Notes: generated by a model not told the origin, from the letters alone. Counted from the first letter of the stretch, positions 5,927 through 13,726 are shown. The stretch is 13,726 bases of DNA from Acidobacteriota bacterium (GCA_021778875.1 JAJYBT010000012.1:1-13726), one strand, 5' to 3'. Program-made: numbers and translations.

Positions 5927-7264
5927 ATGAACACGCACAGACGACCGACGAGCGCGATTTTTGGATTTCTTCTGGCAGGCATTTTGCTGCTTGGTCCAGC
6001 GGCATTGCTGGCAACGGACGGGCACTTTCTGCATGGCGCAGGTCCGGTGAACGAGGCGATGGGAGGCGCGGACACGGGGCTTTGCATTGACGCTACGGGC
6101 TCGATTGCCTGGAACCCGGCCTGTACGACGAACTTCAAGGGCCGCCGGCTGGAGTTTCATGCCACGGCTTTTGTTCCCTGGCGGTCGCTGTCGAGCACGG
6201 TGGACGCCAACGCGTTTGGTCCGGGCATGCCGGCGGCCACGCTGAGCGGCACCACGGTGAGCCATCGCAACACATCGTTCATGCCGGGGCTGGCCTTTGT
6301 GTATCACCCGGAGGGGAGCCGCAATGCGTATCACGGCGCCCTGCTGGCGGTGAGCGGGTTTGGCGTGAACTATGACGAGAACACGAACTTTTCCAATCCG
6401 ATTCTGACGCCGCAGGCGCCGAACGGATTCGGGTTTGGCCGGCTGCGCTCGAACTACGCGTTGATTACCATGCCGCTGGGCATGTCGCGGCAGGTGACGG
6501 ACCGGCTGTCGGTGGGCGTTTCGCTGGTTCCGGCCTACTCCATGCTGAAGGTGATTCCGGCTCCGTTTTCCGCGCCGGTGACGGCGGGCAGCACGATGCC
6601 CTATTACCTGTCTGCCAACACCAATGCCAAGGCGTTTGGCGTTGGCGCGCAGGCGGGCCTGCGCTATGAGATGAACAAGGTGGTGAGCGTGGGCGTTGCG
6701 TATCACTCGCCGGTGTGGTTTCAGGACTTCAACTGGAAGACGACGGACCTGACCGGGGCGGCGCACGCGCTGAACTTCAACATGGATCTGCCGCAACTGG
6801 TGACGATGGGCGTGGGCATCTCTCCGAGCGAGGGCACGCATATCGGCGTGGATGCGCGGTGGTTCAACTACACCAACACCTCGGGCTTTGACGAGGTGGG
6901 CTACGATCCGGACGACTCGGTGGCCGGCTTTGGATGGAAGAACATCTGGGCCATGGGCGGCGGCATTCAGCAGAAGGTGGCCTCGCGCACCAAGTTGATG
7001 GTGGGCTACAACTACTCGCAGAATCCGGTGCCGGACAAGTACACGTTCTTCAACACGCCCGCGCCGGCGATTGTGCAGCATCATGTTTCGGGCGGCGTGG
7101 TGCAGAAGTTTGGCATCTGGGAAGCCAACGTGACGTACTACCATGCGTTTCAGAACTCGATTACCGGGCCGTGGATCTCCTCGATGGGGCCGATTCCCGG
7201 CACGAGCGTGACGAGCAAAATGTCAGAGAACTCGCTGACGATCGGCTTGTCGAAGAGCTTCTGA
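5927..7264 (+). CDS. FadL/OmpP1-family outer-membrane channel for hydrophobic compounds
   Basis: 445-residue outer-membrane beta-barrel of the FadL/OmpP1/TodX type, which passes long-chain fatty acids or other hydrophobic molecules across the outer membrane. A signal peptide spans 1 to about 29 (cleaved near ALLA-T). The mature N-terminus has the family pattern GHFLHGAGPVNEAMGGADTG followed by GSIAWNPA (31-65), which corresponds to the N-terminal hatch. Alternating barrel strands follow (for example LRYEMNKVVSVGVAYHSPV and TKLMVGYNYSQNPVPD), and the chain ends in Phe, the usual barrel-assembly signal. The length is typical. A sigma-54 promoter and the neighbouring activator gene suggest induction by a compound that the channel takes up, as known for toluene porins; the substrate is not deducible. 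It is a single-gene transcript closed by a strong terminator. Confidence 0.88.
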   Translation: MNTHRRPTSAIFGFLLAGILLLGPAALLATDGHFLHGAGPVNEAMGGADTGLCIDATGSIAWNPACTTNFKGRRLEFHATAFVPWRSLSSTVDANAFGPGMPAATLSGTTVSHRNTSFMPGLAFVYHPEGSRNAYHGALLAVSGFGVNYDENTNFSNPILTPQAPNGFGFGRLRSNYALITMPLGMSRQVTDRLSVGVSLVPAYSMLKVIPAPFSAPVTAGSTMPYYLSANTNAKAFGVGAQAGLRYEMNKVVSVGVAYHSPVWFQDFNWKTTDLTGAAHALNFNMDLPQLVTMGVGISPSEGTHIGVDARWFNYTNTSGFDEVGYDPDDSVAGFGWKNIWAMGGGIQQKVASRTKLMVGYNYSQNPVPDKYTFFNTPAPAIVQHHVSGGVVQKFGIWEANVTYYHAFQNSITGPWISSMGPIPGTSVTSKMSENSLTIGLSKSF

Positions 7265-7268
7265 AGAC

Positions 7269-7312
7269 AGGCGGCCTTCCGGGGATGCTCTTCCGGGAGG
7301 CCGCCTTTTTTT
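7269..7312 (+). terminator. Intrinsic terminator of the FadL-type gene
   Basis: GC-rich stem GGCGGCC (7270-7276) pairs with GGCCGCC (7299-7305), extended inward with one mismatch and followed by seven T (7306-7312). It starts a few bases after the stop codon. On the opposite strand, for the convergent TPR gene, the hairpin lacks a T-run, so it should act mainly in the plus direction. Confidence 0.9.
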
Positions 7313-7324
7313 GTGGCATAAGCT

Positions 7325-9001
7325 TTATGGATTCTGCTGGGCGGCAGTAATGGCCTGGTCGAGCTGACGGGCTTCCGCATTTTCCGGATCAATCTGGAGC
7401 GCCTGCTGGATGGCCTGGCGGGCCTGCGACCAGCGGGCCTGGCTGGCCAGCGTGGCGGCCAGATTCACCCACCCCACAATATAGGAAGGCGAGGCTGCAA
7501 CAGCCGCGCGAAAGTAGGCTTCGGCCTGCGGGGCATCGCCCGCGCGCACGGCCAGGTAGCCCATCTGGTTCTGCGCCTCGGCCAGGCGGGGATTGAGCTG
7601 GAGGGCGCGCTCGAGCGCGGCCTTTTCTCCGGCGATGTCGTTGGTCTTGTCGAGGGCGCGCGCCAGCTTGTAGTGGAGGAGCGGCTCGTTGGGATTTTCG
7701 TCGAGAGCCTCGCGGTAGTACTTCGCGGCCAGCTCGGCATTGCCGGAGGTCATGGCCTGGTCGCCTTCCACGGCGATTCCGGCGGACTGGCTGCGGCCGG
7801 CCTGGGCGCTCTTAAGCTGCTGATAGATCTGGATCTGCCGGCGGGCGCCAGCGGTGTCGCCGAGGCGCTGCAGAACGCGGGCCAGATCGTAGACGGCGCC
7901 GGGATCGGTAGCGTCGAGGGCGACGGCCTTCTGCAGGTGGTCGCGGGCGGCGGGCAGATCGTTCATGCGGACCAGCACGGTGCCGAGCAGCTTTTGCGGC
8001 TCGGCGGCGCTGGGATTGCGCGTGGTGGACTTTTCCAGCAGGGCGCGGGCCTGCTGCGTATCGCCCGTGGCGGCGGCAAGCTCGGCGTTCAGATAGAGCA
8101 CTTCCCACTGGTCCGGATACTGTGCGAGCAGGCTGGCGGCCATGGCGGGCGCCTTGGGGGAGTGGTTGTTGACCAGCGCGCGCAGGTAGAGCAACTGGGT
8201 CTGCTGATCGGCGGGGTGCTTCTGCAGGACGCTGTCGAGGACCGCATAGGCCTCTTCAGTCCTGCTCTGGAGCAGCAGAACGACGGCCAGCTCATCGGCC
8301 AGGGGGATGGAGTCCGGAGCGGCGGTGAAGCCCTCGCGGAGGACGCGCACGGCGTCATTCAGCTTGACGAGCCCGGCGTAGGCCATGCCGAGGTTCAGGT
8401 TTTGCTGCGGGGTACGGGGGCGGGTTGCGCCGGGCCGGTCCAGCAGGGCCACAACGCCGAGGTAGTCCTTCTGCTGGATGAGGTCGTGGGCGAGGCCGTC
8501 GAGCGCGGTGGTGTTGGCGGGGTCGATGGCCAGGGCCGCGCGCCACTCCGTGGCAGCGTCGGCGGGCTGGTTCTGGTGATCGAGCAGGGTGGCCAGCGCC
8601 AGATGCGGGCGGATGTCGCGGGCATCGAGCGCGGCTGCTTTGCGGAGGGGGGCTGCGGCTTGAGCGTCGCGGCCGGCCGAGTAGAGGCTGAGGCCCCACA
8701 TATATTGGATGGCCGCCGAGCCGGGCTGCAGGCGAGCGGCCGAGGCAAAGGCCTGCGCGGCGCAGCCGAACTGCTTGTGGTCGCCGAACCAGCTGCCAAG
8801 GGCGGAGTAAGTCTGAGCCGTGGGCTTGCTGCCGAGGCGCGCCTTGAGCGCGGGCGGCGGCGTGCATTGCGCGTGGCCCAGCGTGGCGGCCATCAGCAGG
8901 CAGGCTGCGGCGGCCGTCTGCCAGCGCCGAGCCGGAATGGAGGGCGCTCCGGCGGCATGGCGGGCGGGGTTACGAAGATGGGGCAGGTTGAGAGGCGACA
9001 T
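7325..9001 (-). CDS. Exported tetratricopeptide-repeat protein
   Basis: 558-residue protein made almost wholly of TPR helical hairpins, which serve as protein-protein scaffolds. An N-terminal basic stretch and hydrophobic segment (about residues 25-44, QTAAAACLLMAATLGHA) form a signal peptide with a likely cut at GHA-Q; the Cys46 that follows lacks a lipobox. From about residue 60 to 555 there are roughly a dozen TPR-like units with the usual A-x-x-x-(F/L/Y) and P spacing, for example AAQAFASAARLQPGSAAIQYMWGL and AIQQALQIDPENAEA. No catalytic domain is visible. The ATG at 9001 is favoured over the GTG at 9034, which has no ribosome-binding site; ACGGAA upstream of 9001 is only a weak one. The gene is convergent with the FadL-type gene and divergent from the TonB-dependent receptor. 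Periplasmic or surface complex assembly is an inference; the actual role is unknown. Confidence 0.85.
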   Translation of the reverse strand: MSPLNLPHLRNPARHAAGAPSIPARRWQTAAAACLLMAATLGHAQCTPPPALKARLGSKPTAQTYSALGSWFGDHKQFGCAAQAFASAARLQPGSAAIQYMWGLSLYSAGRDAQAAAPLRKAAALDARDIRPHLALATLLDHQNQPADAATEWRAALAIDPANTTALDGLAHDLIQQKDYLGVVALLDRPGATRPRTPQQNLNLGMAYAGLVKLNDAVRVLREGFTAAPDSIPLADELAVVLLLQSRTEEAYAVLDSVLQKHPADQQTQLLYLRALVNNHSPKAPAMAASLLAQYPDQWEVLYLNAELAAATGDTQQARALLEKSTTRNPSAAEPQKLLGTVLVRMNDLPAARDHLQKAVALDATDPGAVYDLARVLQRLGDTAGARRQIQIYQQLKSAQAGRSQSAGIAVEGDQAMTSGNAELAAKYYREALDENPNEPLLHYKLARALDKTNDIAGEKAALERALQLNPRLAEAQNQMGYLAVRAGDAPQAEAYFRAAVAASPSYIVGWVNLAATLASQARWSQARQAIQQALQIDPENAEARQLDQAITAAQQNP

Positions 9002-9471
9002 CCGAGGGCCGTTCCGTGAGGCGATTCCGCGCACGAAGACGAGTGTATCGCCCGGGAGAGGCGGCAGGCATCCCCCGGAAGTCGGACGGGTTGGGCTGGA
9101 TGGGCGGCTGTGCGGGAGAGGCTGAGCACGGCGGGCGGAAATTGCCGGCGGGGAAAGATAATTTCAAGATAATGCGCGTGTTATCAGACGAGGAGCGGGG
9201 CCTGGCGGGGCGAGAAATTTATTTTTCCAATCCTACTTTCGGCAGATACGAGGTGTTGTGTGGCGAGAGTAGAGTTCATTTCGGCTCAGAAAAGCTTATT
9301 CCCGCCAGTGTGTGAGGATTCTGGGGAACTGGAATCAGTGGGGGAACTTCTCGGGGCGTCAGGGACTTGGCGGTCGCGAAGTTGAAAACGATTACGCAAT
9401 TGGCCGGATGCACAGCTCAAGATGCAATCGGGCACTCGCGGCAGCCAGGGGAACTACTTCAGGAGGTGTAC
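9002..9471. other. Divergent intergenic region between TPR gene and TonB-dependent receptor
   Basis: This 470-bp stretch has no credible gene. It holds an AT-richer island around 9154-9235 with GATAAT repeated at 9157-9162 and 9168-9173. It also has three copies of GGGGAACT (9323, 9341 and 9448), a stem AACTTC/GAAGTT (9345-9350 with 9378-9383), and TTGAAAACGATTACGCAA (9382-9399), which resembles a LacI-type operator. The strong Shine-Dalgarno AGGAGGT (9461-9467) ends it. No convincing paired -35/-10 was found for either flanking gene. Confidence 0.5.
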
Positions 9472-12400
9472 ATGCATTTGGTCAACGCGAGGCATCTGCG
9501 GGTGTTGCTGGCGGTGGTATTTGCCGTATTGCTCGGCTCCAGCGCGCTCTCCTTCGCACAAGGCACAAACGGCAGCCTGACGGGACAGATCACCGATCCA
9601 TCCGGAGCAGCGATTCCGGGGGCGACGGTGACACTGACGAACGTCGGCACCAACTACGCGCAATCGATCTCCACGGACAGCACAGGTGTGTACCTGTTCA
9701 AGCTGGTGCCGCCGGGCAACTATGCTCTCACGGTCGCGTCACCGGGGTTTGCCGAGTACGTGCAGAAGGGTATTGTGATCAACGCCAACCTGTATGCGAC
9801 GCAGAACGTGCATCTGCAGGTGGCCACCGCCAAAGGCGAAACCGTAAGCGTTACAGCGGACGCGGAGCTGATCAACACAACCACGGCCGAGCTGGGCACC
9901 ACGGTGAACGAGTACTCGGTGACGCAGCTGCCGCTGAACGGGCGCGATCCCTCGGCGCTGGCGCTGCTGGCGCCGGGCATGGTGGACGGCGTGAACAAGC
10001 TGGGCTTTGTGGTGCAGGGCGGCTTCTCGTTCCCGAATGAGTCCGGTGCGTCGTCGAATGGCGGCCGCCAGGGCAGCACCTATTACATGCTGGACGGCGT
10101 GTCGAACATGGACAACTACATGGCGGTGAACTCGCCGACGCCGAACCCGGACGCGACACAGGAGTTCCGGCTGCTCTCCAGCAACTACAGCGCGGTCTAC
10201 GGCTTTTCGCCGGGCGGCGTGGTCAGCATGGCCACCCGTTCGGGATCGAACCAGTGGCACGGCGGCCTGTTTGAGTTTTTGCGCAACCAGGATCTGAATG
10301 CGAAGAACTGGAACTCGCACGAGCTGGATCCGCTGAAGCGCAACCAGTTCGGCGGTTATGTGGGCGGACCGGCGCTGAAGGACAAGCTGTTCTTCTTCTT
10401 CAACTACCAGGGAACAAAGCAGGTGGGAACGGGCGCAGCCAGCCAGACGACGACGCCGACGCAGCAGATGCTGAACGGCGACTTCAGCGGCCTGGTGACA
10501 TATGCGCAGGCCAACAACCCGACCTATTGCGGGCATGGCGGCGCCGGATACGGCACCACCTCCTGCGGATGGCTGTATGGACCCTTCCAGACGGTGAACG
10601 GGGTGCCGAACCAGCTGATCGGCGGCGCGACCGGGCTTGATCCGGTGGCGGTGCAGTTCACCAACGACGGCCTGCCGGGACACTCGAGCGCGGCCTCGGG
10701 AACCGGCCCCGGCACGCTGACCAACCAGAACCTGGCCGGCGGCATGTACTACAACGCCGCGGCGCTGAAGCAGAACTACGACGAGTACACGGGCAGGCTG
10801 GACTACAACCTGAGCGAGAAGCAGCGCCTGACGTTGCGGTCGTTTGTGGACAAGTTCACACAGCCCTCGGGCGACGTGCCGGGCAACGTGCTGTCTGTGC
10901 TGAACCTGACCAACTGGCAGCAGGGCTTTGGCGAGACCATGTGGTACTTCAACGAGCTGCTGCAGCACACCTGGACGCTGAACGCGGACACGGTCAATAC
11001 GGCCTCTGTCTTCTGGAACGAGCAGAGCGCGCACAACGCGGCAGCGGTGGTGGACCACGGCGGGAAGAACATGTGCTGGTCGCGCTACATCAACGTGACG
11101 GAGCTGCCGGGCTCCTGCTACATGGAAGGCGCGTACTTTGGCGGCGCGAACGGCGGCTGGACGGAGCCTTCGCAGGAAGTTCGCTACACGATGGGCTTCT
11201 CTGACACGCTGATCAAGACCGTCCATCGGCATACGCTTTCGGCGGGTCTTGACCTGCTGCGGCAGTCGGCGGTGGAGAACACGCAGTATCCCACGAATGC
11301 CATCATCGGTTTCGGCGGCGGCTACACGGGCAACGGTCTGGCGGACTGGCTGCTGGGCTACATGTCCTCATTCACGCAGGGCGCCGGAGAGATCGCCGAC
11401 ATCAAGGGATGGCTGGTGGATCCGTACTTCAACGACGAGTACCGCGTGCGTCCGGGACTTACCCTGACGCTGGGCGTGCGCTGGGATCCGGACCTGGCTC
11501 CCACGTCCGTGGGCGGCCGCGGCGCGGCGTTTGTCGCGGGCCAGCAGAGCGCGATGTATCCCAATGCGCCGACGGGTTTGATCTTCCCCGGCGACAAGGG
11601 GATGAACGCGCAGCTTCGTCCCAGCAACTACGGCTACTGGGAGCCGCGCGTGGGCGTGGCATACCAGCCGCATAACCTGCCGCGCACATCGTTCCATGCG
11701 GGCTTTGGCCTGTTCAGCGGACCGGTGGCGTACTCCTCCTACAACCACGTAGCAGACGTGGGTCCGTTTGCCACGACGATTGTGCCGAACGCGCCCTCGA
11801 ATACGCCGATCTGCTCCACCAACGGCGTGATGAACCCGAACGGCGGCTCCTGCACCACATCGCAGGTTCCGGGGCAGACGGAGACCATCGAAGGCTACAT
11901 GAACTTCCACAACCCGTGGCAGACGTCGAGCTTCGGCACCAACGGGGTTAGCCCGTTCCCGCCGTTTGCGTCTATCGGCTACAAGCCGCCGTCAAGCTAC
12001 AACGCGTTCCCCAACCAGGTGAGTTTGGGCGCGTCGTTCGGCCGCAACTTCAAGGCCGGCATGACGGAGGCGTGGAACGCATCCGTGGAGCAGCAACTGA
12101 GCCCGACGATGGCGATTCGCCTGGCCTATGTGGGCAGCGAGTCGTACCACCAGTCGTATGTGCGCGACATGAACTTCGCGGTCTACTGCGCCACCTGCAA
12201 CAGCGGCGGCCACGGATCGACGAATCCCTTCTCGCGGTTCACGCAGATTCTGGAGCAGGACAGCGACGCCACGGGCAACTACAACTCGCTGCAGGTCAAC
12301 GTCCAGCGGAACATGGCGCACGGTCTGCAGGCGCAGTCGAGCTTTACGTGGCAGAAGACGATTGACGTGGCCAGCGCCGCGAACATCTCCTTCGGCACGC

Positions 12401-13053
12401 CGGAGATCGGGGACCCCTTTGATCTGCGGTGGAACCGCGGCATCTCCAGCCTGAGCATTCCGTTTACGTGGACCTCCAACTTCGTCTATCAGACGCCGGC
12501 GTTGAAGAGCCAGAGGATGATTGTGCAGCAGGTGCTGGGCGGATGGGAACTGAGCCCCATCATCACGCTGCAGTCGGGCTCGCCGTTCAGCATCTCGGGC
12601 GGCAACAGCACGTACTGGAACACGATTGACCCGTCGCTGAACGAGAACAACACGGGCTCGGGCTGCAAGACGAGCTGCAGCGACCGCGCCGACCTGGTTG
12701 CCGGACAGTCGCTGAAGGTTCGTCGCGGCGGCCGGTCGAGCTGGATCAAGGGCTACTTCAACCAGGCCGCGTTCGTCCCCCGCAAGGACGGCGAATTCGG
12801 CAGCAGCGGAAGAAACATGATCTACGGTCCGCCGAGCTTCAATGTGGACTCCGCGCTGATGAAGAACTGGTCGATTCTGGAGAAGTATCAGATCCAGTTC
12901 CGGTTTGAGATGTTCAACGCCTTCAACCATCCGGTGATGGGCAATCCGGATACGAACCCGAGCAGCTCCACCTTTGGCCAGATCAACGGCGGCAAGGGCT
13001 ACGCGGCAAATGCCTCGCGCCTTGGCCAGGCTGCTCTGAAGTTCACCTTCTAA
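9472..13053 (+). CDS. TonB-dependent receptor with N-terminal carboxypeptidase-regulatory-like domain (Oar-like)
   Basis: 1193-residue outer-membrane receptor expected to import a large or complexed nutrient with energy from TonB. Its layout is: signal peptide (1 to about 29, cleaved near SFA-Q); CarboxypepD_reg beta-sandwich (about 35-118, GSLTGQITDPSGAAIPGATV ... GNYALTVASPGF); plug (about 125-290, including VSVTADAELINTT, QLPLNGRDPS, YYMLDGVSNMDNY and SPGGVVSMATRSGSNQWHGG); then a long barrel ending ALKFTF with the terminal Phe. Size and order match the Oar-like receptors that are abundant in Acidobacteria. The ATG at 9472 follows AGGAGGT and begins the signal peptide; the frame's earlier start at 9367 has neither. 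All ten Cys residues lie in five close pairs within the barrel part. The substrate cannot be deduced; proximity to pectin genes about 5 kb away is only suggestive. Confidence 0.93.
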   Translation: MHLVNARHLRVLLAVVFAVLLGSSALSFAQGTNGSLTGQITDPSGAAIPGATVTLTNVGTNYAQSISTDSTGVYLFKLVPPGNYALTVASPGFAEYVQKGIVINANLYATQNVHLQVATAKGETVSVTADAELINTTTAELGTTVNEYSVTQLPLNGRDPSALALLAPGMVDGVNKLGFVVQGGFSFPNESGASSNGGRQGSTYYMLDGVSNMDNYMAVNSPTPNPDATQEFRLLSSNYSAVYGFSPGGVVSMATRSGSNQWHGGLFEFLRNQDLNAKNWNSHELDPLKRNQFGGYVGGPALKDKLFFFFNYQGTKQVGTGAASQTTTPTQQMLNGDFSGLVTYAQANNPTYCGHGGAGYGTTSCGWLYGPFQTVNGVPNQLIGGATGLDPVAVQFTNDGLPGHSSAASGTGPGTLTNQNLAGGMYYNAAALKQNYDEYTGRLDYNLSEKQRLTLRSFVDKFTQPSGDVPGNVLSVLNLTNWQQGFGETMWYFNELLQHTWTLNADTVNTASVFWNEQSAHNAAAVVDHGGKNMCWSRYINVTELPGSCYMEGAYFGGANGGWTEPSQEVRYTMGFSDTLIKTVHRHTLSAGLDLLRQSAVENTQYPTNAIIGFGGGYTGNGLADWLLGYMSSFTQGAGEIADIKGWLVDPYFNDEYRVRPGLTLTLGVRWDPDLAPTSVGGRGAAFVAGQQSAMYPNAPTGLIFPGDKGMNAQLRPSNYGYWEPRVGVAYQPHNLPRTSFHAGFGLFSGPVAYSSYNHVADVGPFATTIVPNAPSNTPICSTNGVMNPNGGSCTTSQVPGQTETIEGYMNFHNPWQTSSFGTNGVSPFPPFASIGYKPPSSYNAFPNQVSLGASFGRNFKAGMTEAWNASVEQQLSPTMAIRLAYVGSESYHQSYVRDMNFAVYCATCNSGGHGSTNPFSRFTQILEQDSDATGNYNSLQVNVQRNMAHGLQAQSSFTWQKTIDVASAANISFGTPEIGDPFDLRWNRGISSLSIPFTWTSNFVYQTPALKSQRMIVQQVLGGWELSPIITLQSGSPFSISGGNSTYWNTIDPSLNENNTGSGCKTSCSDRADLVAGQSLKVRRGGRSSWIKGYFNQAAFVPRKDGEFGSSGRNMIYGPPSFNVDSALMKNWSILEKYQIQFRFEMFNAFNHPVMGNPDTNPSSSTFGQINGGKGYAANASRLGQAALKFTF

Positions 13054-13068
13054 CCACCACGGAACCAT

Positions 13069-13110
13069 GCAGGCCCGACCGCGCATCCCGGCGGCCGGGC
13101 CTGCTTCTTT
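13069..13110 (+). terminator. Intrinsic terminator of the TonB-dependent receptor gene
   Basis: A perfect 9-bp stem GCAGGCCCG (13069-13077) with CGGGCCTGC (13096-13104), extendable inward past one mismatch, is followed by TTCTTT. It begins 16 bp after the stop codon. Confidence 0.85.
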
Positions 13111-13247
13111 GTACGCGCACGACGGCGAGTTGTCAGGGCCTGTACCGTGAGCGAAGATGAGGATAGACCGGGTGCGCGCTGCACGAGCAGAGACAGCACC
13201 GGGAGGCTGACCTGAAGCCGTCACCACATCCCACAGCCTTGTTTCGG

Positions 13248-13726
13248 ATGCAGCAGGCGCTTGCCGGCGTGCTCTTGTGCGCGCTGGCGTGTGTCGCGCT
13301 GCCGGCATGTCTTGCGGCGTCGGTGCGTCCGGGCGCAAAGCCTGCCGCCTCGCTGAGCGGCGAGCTGAACTTTACGGCGCGCTCGTGGCAGTCGCAGGAT
13401 GGCCTGCCGGGAGAGACGGTGCAAGCCTTTGCGCAAACGCCGGACGGTTATCTGTGGATTGGCACCACGGAAGGGCTGCTGCGGTTTGATGGCGCACATT
13501 TTCAGGTGTACTCGCATGAGAATACGCCGGAGTTGCAGGAGAACAGCGTCTTCTGCCTGCTGACCACGCGCGACGGGCACTTGTGGATTGGCACCGATGT
13601 CGGCGGACTGGTGGAGATGCACGACGGTGTCTTTCGCACCTATACGGCGAGGGACGGGCTGACCGATGTGTTTGTGCGCGCGTTGCTGCAGGACCGGGAC
13701 GGCGCGGTGTGGGTGGCCACGGATAG
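13248..13726 (+). CDS. Two-component-regulator-type beta-propeller protein, N-terminal fragment
   Basis: About 159 residues are visible before the window ends. A hydrophobic signal segment (GVLLCALACVALPACLAA) is followed by SWQSQDGLPGETVQAFAQTPDGYLWIGTTEGLLRFDG and then DGHLWIGTDVGGLVEM and DGAVWVATD. These are successive Reg_prop-type blades, as found in the periplasmic sensor part of large hybrid sensor or propeller-kinase proteins. Whether a kinase, cyclase or DNA-binding part follows cannot be seen. The ATG at 13248 is given as the conservative start but has no Shine-Dalgarno and gives an n-region without positive charge. An in-frame CTG at 13212, five bases after GGGAGG, would add KPSPHPTALFR and a better signal peptide; a TTG at 13239 is also possible. 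The gene follows the receptor's terminator, so it is probably transcribed separately. Confidence 0.85.
   Translation, partial: MQQALAGVLLCALACVALPACLAASVRPGAKPAASLSGELNFTARSWQSQDGLPGETVQAFAQTPDGYLWIGTTEGLLRFDGAHFQVYSHENTPELQENSVFCLLTTRDGHLWIGTDVGGLVEMHDGVFRTYTARDGLTDVFVRALLQDRDGAVWVATD

Noticed and set aside
5645..7144. 499-residue minus-strand open frame crossing the sigma-54 control region
   Set aside because: It runs antisense through two well-supported genes and the palindrome; its composition is a shadow of the opposite strand.
7673..9019. 448-residue plus-strand frame over the TPR gene
   Set aside because: The minus strand encodes clear TPR repeats with a signal peptide; this frame is a Gly/Val/Ala-rich shadow.
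9016..9315. Possible 99-residue small gene between the TPR and receptor genes
   Set aside because: No ribosome-binding site, no recognisable domain, and Arg/Gly-rich composition at its start; the AT-rich part looks regulatory. A shorter start at 9172 also lacks a Shine-Dalgarno.
9739..11232. Long minus-strand open frame within the receptor gene
   Set aside because: Val/Arg/His-rich shadow opposite a well-conserved TonB-dependent receptor; no ribosome-binding site or domain was seen.
11992..13338. 448-residue minus-strand frame spanning the receptor end, its terminator and the propeller start
   Set aside because: It crosses a plus-strand terminator and two real genes and has shadow-type composition.
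1..13726. Insertion sequences, CRISPR arrays, tRNA or rRNA genes
   Set aside because: No transposase or integrase motifs, no regularly spaced direct repeats of CRISPR size, and no tRNA- or rRNA-like segments were recognised on reading.

Overview
The window looks like a chromosomal segment from a soil acidobacterium (class Terriglobia, family Acidobacteriaceae or close). This is an inference from four things: high GC content; a large Oar/CarboxypepD_reg-type TonB-dependent receptor; a two-component-regulator-type beta-propeller protein; and a LacI regulator beside secreted pectin-active enzymes. No mobile element, CRISPR array, tRNA or rRNA was seen.

Layout. 1-795 (-): 3'-truncated LacI-family regulator. 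796-1215: divergent control region with a degenerate 12-bp tandem repeat and an operator-like palindrome. 1216-4153 (+): two-gene pectin operon, a secreted GH28 polygalacturonase followed by a secreted protein with two complete CE12-type SGNH acetylesterase domains. 4308-5735 (+): sigma-54 enhancer-binding protein (PAS, AAA+, Fis HTH) behind a good sigma-70-like promoter. 5736-5926: compact control region holding a perfect 21-3-21 inverted repeat and a near-consensus -24/-12 (sigma-54) promoter. 5927-7264 (+): FadL/OmpP1-type outer-membrane channel, ending at a strong intrinsic terminator. 7325-9001 (-): exported TPR-repeat protein, convergent with the channel gene. 9002-9471: divergent intergenic region. 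9472-13053 (+): 1193-residue TonB-dependent receptor with its own terminator. 13248-13726 (+): start of a beta-propeller sensor-type gene that runs off the window.

How the genes may work together. The LacI regulator, GH28 and CE12 genes form a pectin-utilisation module: backbone hydrolysis, deacetylation and substrate-responsive control. The large receptor downstream is of the kind that imports large or complexed nutrients, but its substrate cannot be read from sequence. The most notable unit is 4233-7312. It appears to be a self-contained sigma-54 circuit in which an activator gene is followed by a candidate activator-binding site, a sigma-54 promoter, and a FadL-type channel for hydrophobic compounds as the single target gene. 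This resembles the regulation of toluene-family porins, but the activator's sensor here is a PAS domain rather than an aromatic-binding V4R domain.
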